A stretch of 64,000 nucleotides of DNA. Source: Prunus persica (lineage: Eukaryota; Streptophyta; Magnoliopsida; Rosales; Rosaceae). The stretch is from positions 11,144,294 to 11,208,293 of the forward strand of contig NC_034012.1 in assembly GCF_000346465.2 (NCBI RefSeq), in the 5' to 3' direction. Under the pieces are notes generated by a model. The model was not told the DNA's origin and made no database searches. It saw only the letters and a list, made by a program, of their open reading frames with translations. Positions within the stretch are counted from its first letter, which is position 1. The number at the start of each line of letters is the position of its first letter. Position numbers and translations under genes: made by a program. Of the stretch, positions 34,154 through 50,211 are shown in pieces.

Positions 34154-35038
34154 TCAGCATCTCCAGTCAAGCCGGACCTCGCCCGGTCCGACTAAGTGCT
34201 GACTGGGCTTACGAAACGACACGATGTGGCTGCTCACCATAAACGCCGTGACCCGCTCCGAGACCCGAATGTCCTCCATCTTCAGCTCCTGGAGCCTCCT
34301 CACGTACTCCGGCACGTGCAGTAGGTCCCACACCACCCCGACCCCACCGGGCTTCAAAACCCTCACCATCTCACCGACCACCCTCATCCGCTCCGCCGAC
34401 GCCTCCACCGTCCGATGGCCGTACTCCTTCCCAACGGTGTGCACGAACACAGCCGATACCACCACGTCGAAGTACCCGTCCCCAAACGGCAATCTCCTGG
34501 GGTCGCCCTCACGGCAAGTCACGTACTCCCCGACCCCTTCGATCTTGGCCGTCCGTAAGGTCGACGAAAGACTCGTCATCTTGGACCGGTCCAGGCCCAC
34601 GACACGACCCGAACTACCTTCTTTTTTCATCTGAGTCGCCACTGCGTTTAACAGTATGCCGCGGCCGCAGCCGAGGTCGAGGGCGTGCTTGACCGTTGAC
34701 CAGTCATTGACCGAGTTGACCATGCGCTGGACGACGTCGTAGTGGAGGGGGAGGGAGGAGTGCAGGAAGTGAGCGGAGGCGAAGAAGAGGCAGAGGGCGG
34801 AGAGGGCCGTGACGGAGCCGGTGAAGCCGGCGGCGAACCGAGCCGAGCCGATGGGAAGGAGGCGGTGGAAGAAGAGAGTGATGAAGTCGAAGTAAGTGAG
34901 GTAGAGGAGGGACAAAATGGTAAATAGCACAGCGTGGAAGAGAAGGAAGAGAATGGTCTGCCACTGGTCCAGGCCATAGATGGCGTAGATCTGGGTCCAG
35001 TCTCTGCTGCCCGGAGCCGCACCTGATGATTTCCCCAT
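34154..35038 (-). CDS. Membrane-anchored SAM-dependent methyltransferase (294 aa)
   Basis: A single-exon gene. The protein begins MGKSSGAAPGSRDWTQIYAI and has two hydrophobic segments (about residues 29-54 and 68-93) that should anchor it in a membrane. A class I methyltransferase domain follows, with motif I ALDLGCGRGILLNAVA (about 119-134), an acidic VVGLDRSKM loop, REGDPRRLPFGDGYFDVVVS (motifs II/III) and VRVLKPGG (motif IV). It ends KPSQHLVGPGEVRLDWRC, a tail shared with Arabidopsis relatives (I recall At5g54400 and At4g24805). The substrate is unknown. An in-frame ATG 12 codons upstream (35074) would give 306 aa; the inner start is preferred because relatives begin near RDWTQIYAIYG. The coding region is markedly GC-rich compared with its surroundings. 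Confidence 0.9.
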   Translation of the reverse strand: MGKSSGAAPGSRDWTQIYAIYGLDQWQTILFLLFHAVLFTILSLLYLTYFDFITLFFHRLLPIGSARFAAGFTGSVTALSALCLFFASAHFLHSSLPLHYDVVQRMVNSVNDWSTVKHALDLGCGRGILLNAVATQMKKEGSSGRVVGLDRSKMTSLSSTLRTAKIEGVGEYVTCREGDPRRLPFGDGYFDVVVSAVFVHTVGKEYGHRTVEASAERMRVVGEMVRVLKPGGVGVVWDLLHVPEYVRRLQELKMEDIRVSERVTAFMVSSHIVSFRKPSQHLVGPGEVRLDWRC

Positions 35039-35800
35039 TTTCCTCTCTCTGAACATGCTTTGAAAAGGCTTCAACTCTGTGAGAGAACTTCAACAGAACT
35101 TCAGAAATTGCAGTAGCTTTCGCGTTTGGTTGCTGAGAAAGTAGTAAATCAAAGAAGGAGAAAAACCCAGAACAAGGGATTCGATTGAAAGTTTTGCTTT
35201 CTCTTTAGTGGGTTGTTCTCAGCTTTCTCACAAACCAAATAATGGAGCTACCCAAAAGTAGCAGAGAGAGATTTGGGTGGTGGTGCAAACTTACAGTGAC
35301 GAAGGTTATCGTCTTCTGCACACAAGCTTCTGCTCAAAATTGCTCAGATCGACTGGGCGCAAAGAGATTTTGCGACGATCCCAACACGGAAACTAAAAAG
35401 GCTGAGATGAGAGAGGAAGAAACAGTTAAGAAAATTAAAGAAGGAACACGTCATTCATAGCTGTAAATCTGGGGAGTGTGAGAGAGGTGTAGTTGGAGAA
35501 AGAACAAAGAGGATCATAATGAGGATGACGGTTGTAACGCGCTTTGATTCATCGGCTTCTGCTGTCTGTTTTTCAAATTTTAAAAGAAGGAAAAGTTAGA
35601 AATTGGGTTGGGAGAGCTGAGCTTAGCTTTACTGAAAATTCCTAGTCTCTCTCTCAGAGCTGAGTGGGTGTGGATGTGGAACTTGTACGGATATTTTAAA
35701 AGCGAGATAGCGAGAGAGGAAGAGGGGCAAGGTGACGAATTTGGGCTAATAATAAAAGTGGGAAGAAAGAAAGTAGATATAGGATAATTTGTTGCCGGGA
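35039..35800 (-). promoter_or_regulatory. Methyltransferase 5' leader and promoter region
   Basis: The segment upstream of the methyltransferase start is GA-rich. It contains a 72-codon frame on the other strand (35242-35460) without family resemblance, read here as chance. Confidence 0.35.
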
Positions 35801-38800
35801 AACCGGCTCACCAGGTTACTTGAGGGGCAATAACAAATCTAAACACTGCTTGTTTTTTTGTTTTCGTAAATAGGATCTTCTATTTTACTAATGTTTTTGT
35901 GTGTTGGTTTTGATATTGTGCTTATAAATCAAAACGACACCGGTCTCTACTTTTATGGTTGTGTTTTTGATTTTACGAATCGACATTTAAACGTTATTAT
36001 AAACAAATGAATGACACTTTTTCTAGCGTAGCTCATAATTAGTTATCATCCAGCCAAAAAAAGACTCGTTTCCTAGTAATCAGTTATCTCGCAGGAAATT
36101 ATTTCGCTTTATTTTGACGAATACCATTGTTTATAAATATGATTTATTATGGACCACAGAAAAGTTTATAAAATTACTACTTCGCATCATTTCATGCTTA
36201 GCTCGACTTATGTTAAAATTTACACGCCTATAATTACTAGCTCTATTTTTACAATGATGACTTTTATCTATCCACCACATACTCTACATTTATGAGCCTA
36301 GGAAATATGCTCTTTGGTAATTGAATCCGGCAAATTGTTTCTTTTAACTCCGGCAACCGAATTGAATTTGTCTTTCTTTTCTTTCTTTTTCTTTTTCTTT
36401 TTCTTTTTCTTTGGTGCAGAACAAACGGCAACCGATGGGAGCCGTTGATTAAAATTTACATTGTATTCCTTGGACCGTTGGAGCCAAATCCAATGATGCC
36501 TAATGGCTAATTTAAATTGGGGGCAAAGTGTGCGTCCCATTAGCATAAAAGAATTTCTCTGCCGTTAAAAGTTGGGCAAATTTGATAGTTACTTAATTAG
36601 GGATCCGCAAATCATGGGAATGGAATATCTTGACCGTACATCTGGAGGTCTTATTGAGATTGATGTAAATTGAAGGTGGCTTTATTTATTAGAAAATTGA
36701 CCAAAAACTCACTTCACACCACCAATACCACCTTGCCGCTTTCTGTCCCTTCCCTAGCCTAGATAGCAGCAGGCCAGGCCATAGCGTAAAGTCTTATGCC
36801 TTGTTCATATTTGCCCAATTCGTCACTGCATGGTGGACGTTGTCACATTGGACCCCCCCCATCCTGTTTTTATCTTGTAAATAGGAGCTCGAAGCTCGGA
36901 GCTTTTGTATTCCTGTCAATAGTAATATGATATGTGTATAGAAGTATTTGTGTCTGTATTTTTGATGAATTATTTTTGCATATATATTAAACTGTGATTT
37001 GTATGAAGAATGAGTATATCTGTAATGGGGACAAATAGTAACGCTCTTTGCCTTCAAACCTGCTTTTCTTGTTTCTTTTTTAATATTCAGAAAAAGAAAA
37101 CCTTGGTTTTCTATGGTGGAATCATTCTTCCTTAACTCACAATTCACACCTTAATGCATATTCATTTTCGTGTTGATATATATATCTATGTATCGGTGTG
37201 ATTAGACAGCGCATCTTCTATAGCTGAGCATGCACTCTTCTTGTGTTTCAATTTTATGTTTGAATTCAAGAGGGTCCTCTGTGGCTCCCTAATGTGTTAT
37301 TGTACACTCTTTTTTTAATAAACAATTTACCAATAACATTTCTACGTGAGTTATTTGCAGCACAATAAAGTGAAATAATGTGTACGAATATCGATACTCT
37401 TATAAAATGATGTACGAGTCTTTCGTTTATTCAAATTCGAACTTATTCTAAAGAGTATTTGTTTGTATCTGATACGAAATAGAGATACAAACGCATTTGG
37501 TTTGGTGTTCTAATTTGTTACACAAATTGGGGGTGAAGGACACAATTGTCAAAAGATGGCACACCACTTCCACTCCTACTGCTACTATCGTCATTTTCCA
37601 TCAAGGACAGTCCTTAAGAAGCTTGAAGACAAATTGTTAAAAAGTCATTGCAATTAGTTGAAAAAAAAACAATAGAAAAGAAGAAAGTCATTGCAAATTA
37701 AATACAAGTAGGTCCCATTTGCATCTCCCTCTTTATCTTTGAGAAAAGTAGTCGGCCCCTCCAAACGCTGGGAACGCGGGAATGACAGAAAGCGACTGCG
37801 TCGTAGGCATTGTAATATGTAAGGAAGGCACGAACTGAGACTCAGACCGATAACGAATTGGACTAAATTCTAAATTTTATTGTTGCGATGGCATTTGACA
37901 AATTTTGGCACCGACTCTCAACACTAGCTCAACTGCACAATTCCATACTTTAACACAAAAAAGTCAGTAGGGAGTGGAGTAATTATACTACTAATAACAT
38001 TACCAATGTAACATAACCAGGTGGCCAAAGCTCTGTAGGGAGTGAAGTAATAATAATACTAATCATAATTAATGGAAAATAACATGGGATATTTATTACA
38101 AATCATGTGCAATTCCTATCATAAACATGGTGGAGTTTCTTTGATGCCACGGATGTCTATATTATAAATTTAATTAATTATTCTATCGGTTAATCTGTAA
38201 CATAATTATGTGTTATATTAAATATGTCTCTAATCTCTTTAAAGGAAAAACTATTATAATTTATTTTTACATGATCGTATTCAACGGTTGTGATTGCTTC
38301 ATTATAAAACAAATGGTTAATGATCGAGTTTGAGATTAAAATTAATTAAAATTTCATATGGAGGAGTTGAGATTGGCCTTCTAATCCGCCAACCCACATG
38401 AGAGAGTTATGCCCTTTCCTAGATGGGGGACACATGACATCTCCCAAATCTATGAAGATTACATCAGAAAACCATAGTTGGTATTTTTTTTTCCTTGGTT
38501 TGAAAACAATAGTATATATTCTAAAGCGTGAAGCACCAGATGAAATAAAATTCTCTTGACGCGTTTTAGTACTTATAAATTATGTGTAATTAATTAATTA
38601 CTCTCTCTCTCTCTCTCTCTGCCGTCTCTCCATCACTGTTCTTTTTTTCTTTTTTTTTTCACTGTTTGTTATCTGCTCATGGTAAAGTCGTAAACAGCTA
38701 GACATTTTGTAGTTATTGCTTAAAGAAACTAGACATGGTTTGGAGATTAGAGATTCCGTCTTCTTCTTTTTTCCGTGTTGGAAGGGGTTCTTTGGAACAA

Positions 38801-40354
38801 GTCCATAGTTTTATAAATCTGTTCCATCAATCAATGTTTTTGTAATAAAAATTATACATTATCTTACATTTTTCAATCAAATAATGGAATTAGGCCATCA
38901 AATTGTTCTAGTTTTCAAATATCTTTTCATTTCTAAAAAATAGTTGGATTAATCAATTTTTTTTCGTACTCCAGCCTCTCGTCATTTGTGAAGAGGAATG
39001 GAAAGTGACTTATCACGCGCTTAGCGATGAGATTATGATAAATGAAGTTTGTTATTTATGTCATGACTATGAAAAGGTTGTTTATATGTTTAGATCTCGT
39101 ATATATAACTGTACGATGCACACGCTAATTAAGTTTGTTTTCAGTAATTAAATGATTCACAGTGAAACAATGCCAAATCGTACTTTGTTCGGTGCAACCA
39201 ATAGTCAAACAAAATTTAAAGACAACGATTTATTTATTTTGTTATTATTATTAAGAGAGTCGCAATGGAAGAATACCATATTGTACTTTTGTTCAACTCT
39301 CTCCTTTAAGAGATGAAGATGATGACGAGGCTCTTACTGTGATTTTTGTCCACAGCCAAACCAATAGTCAAAAAACCCTAAACTAGTGAGAGGAAATGTA
39401 GACTGCGATTGACATGTTCTAGCTTTTTTGTTTTGTTTTGTTTTTAAGAGCTATGACTATGAGTAGCTACCTAACCCAATTAGACTCTTGAGATCAGACC
39501 TAACATTGACTTGTGTTAATTAATTTATTAATTTTATCCCAGTTTTCAAATTTCAAATTGAAGTTTTGTATTAATTTAATCTGTGAACGAATTTGTCAAC
39601 AAACAATATGTATTATTTGAACATATGAAGGCAAAGAAAATACTAAAAATATATTAATGAAGATATGCTATATGCACCCCACTTTTGAACATGGTTTGAA
39701 GATTATATTAATCATTAAGGTATTTAATTGGGATCAACAAAATAGACGAACACGATACTTTAAGAAAAAACTATAATAACAACCATCTAATTAATTAGTT
39801 AAATAATTTCCGATTTAAGTAATTTTTTATAAAGATAATCTTTAAGTAAATATCTAAAGATTAAACGGTTCAGATTATTATAAAATATTGCAAAGTCAAT
39901 TCGTGTATTTGGAATGGAAAGGTCAATTCCGGCGGAAAGGCATCCATGGAGTTTGAGTGTGCCTTCCAGCTGCACCTGAAGCCTGCAGCCCGCTGGTAAT
40001 ATAAAAAATTTTCATATTTGCCTAGGTCTCTTTCTTCCCTCTTTCTATGGTTAAAGTAGGAACTTTCCCCTTGTTTTTTTCTGCCAGGAAAAAAAATAAC
40101 TGTTTTTTTTTCTTTCTTCAGTTTGAATTTTTTGATGACAGAGAATCACTCAGAAATTATACGTGTCATCTTAGTAAATTTTTTTTTTTTTCGGTTGTTG
40201 AAATCCATGAGATTTAGAGTTCAAACTTACGATATTTGAGTTATACTTCATTCTGTGCTCACCCTTTGATTAGTTACTCCATATGTATAGTCCTGTCCCA
40301 TTTTACAGATTTTCGCACTTGAAAAAGATAAATTATTTGGTGAGTCATTTTATG
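35801..40354. other. Intergenic, AT-rich, no gene recognised
   Basis: Contains a (TTTTCT)n-type pyrimidine run (36370-36412), a short C run at 36853 and a (TC)n run at 38601-38619. Short frames such as 36298-36546 come from these low-complexity runs. Confidence 0.5.
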
Positions 40355-40478
40355 GTGAGGGTCTTGTATATAGTTCTTAGGTGAGATTCTATCTCTCAAT
40401 CGTTGAATCAGATTAACCAATTTGATCCAATTGTTAAAAGATAAGACTTCACCTAAAAGCCATATATAAGGCCTTCAC
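40355..40478. mobile_element. Small foldback (MITE-like) element, about 124 bp
   Basis: The left half 'gtgagggtcttgtatatag' plus 'ttcttaggtga' pairs with the right half, which reverse-complemented reads 'gtgaaggccttatatatgg' plus 'cttttaggtga'. The arms are about 30 bp with interior pairing around 'aattggatcaaattgg'. The target duplication is unclear, so it is not assigned to a superfamily. Confidence 0.55.
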
Positions 40479-42038
40479 TACATAATTTTCAATTCTTTAA
40501 TTCGGTAGTGGACCACGTCACCCATCCGGCCATTCACACAATAAGGAGGATTCTCTATATTTAGATCCCACAACCTTGCATTTGTCCCACCCCAACGCAG
40601 AAGAGTCCTCTTTGTTTGTGTGTATGACTGAATAAGTCATGTGATCCACCAGTCGGACCAAAGAATTTCTCGGTTGAATGGGGACTTTAAATCTCTAATA
40701 TATGGGACAATTGTCCAATTTAATCAATCAAGGGTCACCATTATTAAATTCATCAACATATAACAGGATAGTTAACCCATTTCAATTGGTTATGTCCAGT
40801 CTCTAGTCCCGCCAAATGGGGACTAACTCATCATCTTCGATCTACTTATATTCCCAATTCCTTTTTGTTCCCATAAGAGAAGGCAATTCGTGTCAAGTTA
40901 AAATTATTTCTATTTCTTTTTGGGTTCAACCAAGTGTTCATCACCTGATGCTGTAGACTGTGATTGGTAGACGGTTGAAAAAAAAAACGTAAACCTAAAT
41001 GCTGCCATGCCACCCCTAGCAGCCATCAACTGAGCGCAACCATCCAGTGAATAGAGATCTGTAAGCAACAGCAATATCTTGAAATGCATTGCAATTGGCA
41101 AATTTTCATTTTGAAGATCTTACTCAAATATTGACTATTGGACAGCACTACAACAATGCCGATTTTCTCGAATTAGTTGAGCACTTCAACAAACAAAATA
41201 CTTCCTTCTGTAAACTTAGTCTTGGCGTTAGCATGGATCCGCATCCCACCCGAGACTTTATGATTCAAACTAAATCAACACTGTCATCGGGAATCCTTCT
41301 CAGCAATTCGCTTGCCCTGAAATATTTCAAAGAGATGTAAATATTTCTTTGCACAAATCTCAATAATTGATAAACATGAGCAACCAGGTTCGTGAGTGTG
41401 TGCATTGCAACCAAGTTTACCATATCGAACGACATAATTTCATATTAAATTTGAATTTTCAGCATTTACAATTAACTATTTATTGAAGTCAGCCCTGTCA
41501 AACAACAGTCCCACTGGGTCCAAAATGATAGAGGAAATAGGAAGCAGGAGATTTTAGTCTAAAATTATTAAAAGATTGAAATGCTGGCAAAGCTGACAGA
41601 GGGTGCTCAAATACATGAGAGATAGTAAGGTGATGTACAATGAACCTAATTTCGCAAGATTTCACCAATATGATGCTAGTATAAACAAGGAGTATTCAAT
41701 TCTCTTGAGGTTTCGAAAAACTCCTACATTTGTTACTGAAGGTCTAGGAAGACAGATTGTGACAAAAAGGGATCTGAAATGATTTACTTATCTTTCTGTT
41801 TCCATCCATGAAGCAAACAGGATAGAATAACTTCATTGGATAATAACTGAAAGAAGGCTTTGAATCAACTGAAAATATGGCTTGTACAACATCGAGTCAT
41901 ATGGGACAACTAGCTCACTCACACAAGCCAAAGACTTAGAAATTAAAAAAAATGGATGGGCATGGTACAGAAAGCCTTACCTCACCAAAAATGCAAAATT
42001 TACTGCCACAACAGTCTATTGGCATGGTACAGAAAGCC
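40479..42038. other. Intergenic, 3' flank of the HAL2-like gene
   Basis: No gene is recognised. An 83-codon plus-strand frame at 41089-41340 has balanced amino-acid composition but no known motif. The right part should be the 3' untranslated region of the minus-strand gene. Confidence 0.4.
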
Positions 42039-45411
<3,373 letters not shown>

Positions 45412-48400
45412 ACTTCAATTTTGGACCTACCCAGATGGAAGAAAAATGAAAAACAAGAAGAAAGCAGCAATCTTTGAGATACCCACCTGGGGATTTGTGA
45501 AAATTAAGGTTCCTACATTCTTGGGTTGCTGATTTTTGAGGTTTATTTTGTGATGCCTACACAATGGCATTCACTGGTGCATTAACTTTATGCGTGAATA
45601 TTTTTGAGTGACTCGAATTGGGGGCTTGTTTGGGTTGGTGGCATTCGTGGGAGGTGTTTGGCTCGAAGGGAAGTGTATAAAAGCGCATGGGAACTGATGA
45701 GTGTCAAAAAGTTCGGTAGTGTAGTGTCCATTTTGGAGGCTTAATATGACCACAGGTGTCTCTGTCACAAGTTCACTTTCTTTCTCTCTCTGTGTGTTTG
45801 TGGAGAATTGTAGGGGCTGGGCCAAAATGGGGCTCGTTCCATGGCCACTCTGAATTTGCCACGTATTTGGGGTCTCAGATTTTTTTCTTTTTTGACCTTC
45901 TGGAACTTGACTGAGATTGTGATCCATCAAAGCTACTTTACGTTTGAGTGCTTCCTTTTTGGGAGGACCTATTGGGTTTCAGGGCCTTAAACTACATCGG
46001 AGAAGATCTTGGGCTGTCTGTCTGTGATAGTTGAGAACAAGCCCACCAACTTTTAAGGATTATTTGTTACTTGAAATGTTTCATCCGTAAAATTCAGGTC
46101 CAAATGTATGTGATCAAATTCTATGAAAATTCAACACAATGATTTATGACTTTGAAACAAATTTTTTTTTTTTTTGGTTGCCAAAGTTAGAAAGGGGAAG
46201 ACGGGAAATGAAATTAGTACACTTTTGTTTTACTGCAGTGGATTATGAAATGAACAATAATGCTAGGGACATTAAATTTGTGCACTAAATTTGAGTCCTA
46301 AATTATGTGCATATGCCATGTCATAAACATTTAATTAACCAATTTCAACTTGGATTATGGTTTTTTTTGTTGTTAAGAAAATCTAGGATTGCATTCATAA
46401 TTCAGCCAAAAAAACCACTAACCTCTATTTAATTGTCTTTCTAATATAAACACTAATAAGTACCAAAGCATAAACTTTACAATTAACCTTCAAATACTAA
46501 AACCATGTCGCACGTTTGATCACAAGTACAATTTCAACCCATAAAATTTAACTAGCAGATGATATTTTATCCTAATTAAACATTACACTTTGGTCTTTTC
46601 GACCGTGGAATCTATCCATTTTCATTTAGGTCCCTTGCAAGTTGCCCATCTACACAACACAAGACATGATATGTGTTCAAAACATTTGGGGAGGAGGGTA
46701 GCTAGTTGTACAACTAGGACCTCGAAATTTATGGCAAAAAGGACAATATACACTCATTCCCTTAACTTATTTTACCCGCAAAAAATGTAATTGCTGGTTT
46801 CAGCGGTGCATGTGCATGCATTTGTGCTGCCACCTAAGATTTCTAAATCGCACTCATGACATTCTATTCATAGCCAAAGACAGTTTGAAAGTTCTTTTGG
46901 TCCGAATACACTTTGCAAGTTTCAATTCATTTATTTCACATGTGCTGATTGTCACTTCTTACATATTCTATACACATCGACCAGTCCATTTTTATCATTA
47001 ATTGTATGTCTAAAAAGTCCGCATATTTTTAGTAAAGGGTTATGAAATGTCCATTAGTGGACCTATTTACTAATGTGAATGAGAAATTAATGGATGACAT
47101 TGGATACGGCTACGTGGTGTAATTTGTCTACATGTCATAATATAAATAAACGATAAAATTAAGATTTTTTTCCTTTTAAAATATAATATCATTGAATATT
47201 CATTTATGTTATAGCGCATATAGACTAATTATACAATGTTGCCATACTTCATCACCAAACTATAAGTACTCAAGATGAAGTAATATGATTCAAAGTACTT
47301 TTGAAAAAAAAAATTTTTAAATAAAAACACATATCAGCTTATACAAAATAATTTATAGCTCTAGTCGTTAAAAGTATCAAAACCGAAAGTCGGAGTTCTA
47401 ATCTCCTCTGTTACCATACTTGTAACCCAAAAAAAACCCTTTAGCAAGAGAGATATATATATATTGAAATATCAACTTATTTCCATCCGAGGAAGAAGTG
47501 TTCAAGTAGAACTTGTAATGTAAGCATATGTAGTGTTGGGCACAATAAATTGAGCTTACACATTTCACCGACCGATTGGAGGACAATGAGATGGGATTAG
47601 CAGCACAAAGTAGTTACGCACATTGACAGCTTCCTTGTACCGATGCCGTATATGTGTGTCGGTCTCAACACCGACTATTTTTATGTGGGCAGAAGGGTTG
47701 GGCGCAGATGATTTGTTTTGTTTTTGGCTCAAATCACAAACCGAACTTATCAAATCGGTTTGGATTTTCTCAAACCAAAATCAATTGATCAAAATGGCCA
47801 TTTATTAGCTGGTTTTTAAGAAGAAGATGGTGGAGAGATGAATATAAATCCAATTCAAAATTAGTTAACAATGAATTACGAGGGGCGATATTATATTAAA
47901 CTCATACACACTACATGAATGCTAGGACTCGAACTCAGAACCTTGACTTAGAAAAAGGTTACTCATATATCTTACCATGTAATTTATAAAGTGTAAAATA
48001 TTGTAGTAAAAATGATAAATAAATTACTAGAGGGTGTTTAATTTTCTTTTATTAATTACTCCAGATTTCTAAGTCACAAAGTTTGTCAGTTTGCAATATA
48101 ATCAACTTAAATAACTCAAACCCACTATGCAATGCATTTCCTTCCAATCTTTTGTGTCAAAATAATAGATGATTGACTAAATAAATTTTTTATAAAATTT
48201 CATTAAAAATATCCATGTATTTATCATAATTTTCGTAGTTTTTATCCAATTTTTATTCATATCGATATTTTCCCGATATTTTCATTGATATTTCCGTATT
48301 TTTGAATCACAATATTTCCAAAACTTTCAATATTAAAGACTTGGTTGCGAAGAAATGAGTTAAAGTGTACCTTTCCCTTTGATAAACGCTCTCAACTGTG

Positions 48401-48743
48401 GGCCGCCATCAATATATGATCATTAATTTTGCAACCAGATGGACAAACAAAAAGTACAGTTTCACAGCTGAAACCCTATTTTTTTACTTCACCACCATAA
48501 CTATCACAATTACACACCCCAACTGCCCCCTCCACGTGGCAGAAACCCAAACGATCATTACATGATTTGCTAGCTAGAAAACAAGCAGGTTTTCAACTAC
48601 AATTACATGACCAATTTTATTCCTGTGTGTATGCATATACATGTATATACATGATTTGCTAGCTAGAAAACAATGGATATACATGTACAGCTAGCTCATC
48701 TCAATTCTCCACCCTCTTGACCTTTTACCTTAAATTTCACTAG
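45412..48743. other. Intergenic, no gene recognised
   Basis: The first part is the promoter side of the HAL2-like gene. Short frames at 45571-45930, 46590-46790 and 47565-47808 have no recognised protein character. A 25-bp direct repeat begins at 48561 and recurs at 48649. Confidence 0.5.
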
Positions 48744-48751
48744 TATAAATA
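48744..48751 (+). promoter_or_regulatory. TATA box of the small CxxC gene
   Basis: TATAAATA lies 88 bp upstream of the start codon at 48832, a plausible position for a short leader of about 55 nt. Confidence 0.55.
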
Positions 48752-48831
48752 CCATGCCAACCAGGAATTAAATATTCCCCAAGGCAAAGACGTCTCTGAA
48801 ATTTTTGAAAAGAGGTGTTTATATACTTGAA

Positions 48832-49038
48832 ATGGTTTGCTTTTGTTTTCTGGTAGACCAGAGGAGGAAGGTGCGGCGGAGCAAGCCGGTGGCTGGGACA
48901 TGTTCGAGATGTGGGCGTGGAGCAAGCGTGGCTGACCTAAGGACTTCGACTAGGTTTTGTTATGTTCCATTTTATTGGAAATCTTGGAAGGCAATCATGT
49001 GTACTTTTTGTGGAGCCATTCTCAAATCTTATAGATGA
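48832..49038 (+). CDS. Small plant protein with two CxxC zinc-knuckle motifs (68 aa)
   Basis: A single-exon 68-residue protein starting MVCFCFLVDQRRKVRRSKP, followed by CSRCG (about 25-29), TSTRFCYVPFYWKSWKAI and CTFCG (about 57-61), ending AILKSYR. The two CxxCG knuckles about 30 residues apart are what a zinc ribbon needs. I recall a family of similarly short, highly conserved uncharacterised plant proteins with the same FCYVPFYWKSW core; no function is established. The frame is open nine codons further up (48805), but conservation starts at MVCFCF. A TATA box stands at a fitting distance. Confidence 0.82.
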   Translation: MVCFCFLVDQRRKVRRSKPVAGTCSRCGRGASVADLRTSTRFCYVPFYWKSWKAIMCTFCGAILKSYR

Positions 49039-50211
49039 ATTTTGCTGATATATATATTAATATTATAGTTTTGGTTCTCTCTCTCTCTCTCTCTCTCTAA
49101 CTTTTCTGTATGTTAGGTTTGAGGTCGGGACTGTTTTGATGATGAGCTGAAAGTTAGGCTCAGTACTGTACTTCACGTTTGTTTGTTCGGGGCTGCATAG
49201 AGCTGTAAATATAGGCTGCTGATTGTTAATCTTGGAGAAGATGATAATGAAGGGAAATTTTCTATCTGTTTAGTGTTCGAACAAATATCAAGTTGTTCAA
49301 TCATATCCACAGCTCCGGGATGTGCTGTTTTTCAGGTTTTTTTGTTGTTGTTGGTTTTGTTATAAAATCAAAGCAAGAAATGGGTTTTATCGTAAATTTC
49401 TCTTTTTTAAAATTTATATTATCGTATCCATAACCAAAACCATGAAATAGTTTTTTTTTTTCTTTCTCTTCTCTGATTCTTTGCCATGCTACTCCTTTAG
49501 CATTTCCTAAGGTACTAGTTCTATTCTGTCCTAGCTATTAATGATAGACAAAGACTGTCTACTTTATAGCTAACCCATCTCCTAATTTATGGCTCTTATT
49601 AGGGTTAACTTGGTGTCGCTATAACACCTAATAATTCATGCAAGGGAATTCCGCAATGAATTGGTCTTCTTAGTATTTTCAATTTTCTCAATCTAAACTC
49701 CCTTTCACACGAGGTTGGCTCCTTAAAACTAAGGAGTCTCTCCTCAAAATAAAAAGTTAAAAGAATTTCAGAAAAAGAAAAAAATCAAAGGAAATTGGCA
49801 AGTGTTAAAACTCCATTTGTTATAAGGACGAACTCCTCCTCAGTTTTAAGGAGCCAAGTTTTTTCCTTTTCACACCGGCAACATTTTTCTCTCCCAACAC
49901 GAGTAACATATTTTCTACATAAACGGGCGTTGATAATTATATGTCGAGGACACTGGCGAAACTAGGTAGAGGGCTACCACGGGCTCTAGCCTAGGTAGCC
50001 CTTTTATAAAATTAAAATATATTACATGTATTTTAATGTTAGTCATCCCATAAAAACTTAGTAGCACACTCAAATGTAGCCCTATAACCTATTGTCCACT
50101 CAATTTTGTAGGCCTATAATCATCTTATATTTAATTTATTTGCTCAATTAAGAAACATAATCTCTTAATAAACACTCACGATTTTAACTCTCAACCTTTT
50201 ACTATTTTATC
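49039..50211. other. 3' flank of the CxxC gene, no further gene
   Basis: A (CT)n run lies at 49076-49098. Nothing else is recognised. Confidence 0.45.

Noticed and set aside
34224..34634. 136-codon plus-strand frame antisense to the methyltransferase
   Set aside because: It is a by-product of the GC-rich methyltransferase codons on the other strand; no family resemblance.
34648..35093. Long alternative minus-strand frames over the methyltransferase 5' half
   Set aside because: Ser/Pro/Leu-rich shadow frames of the same GC-rich segment; the methyltransferase frame explains the conservation.
35242..35460. 72-codon plus-strand frame opposite the methyltransferase leader
   Set aside because: No motif or family resemblance and it overlaps the expected methyltransferase leader.
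36298..36546. 82-codon frame with a poly-lysine stretch
   Set aside because: Produced by the TTTTCT repeat at 36370-36412 read on the minus strand.
41089..41340. 83-codon plus-strand frame downstream of the HAL2-like gene
   Set aside because: Ordinary composition but no recognisable domain, promoter or neighbouring exon; not enough to call a gene.
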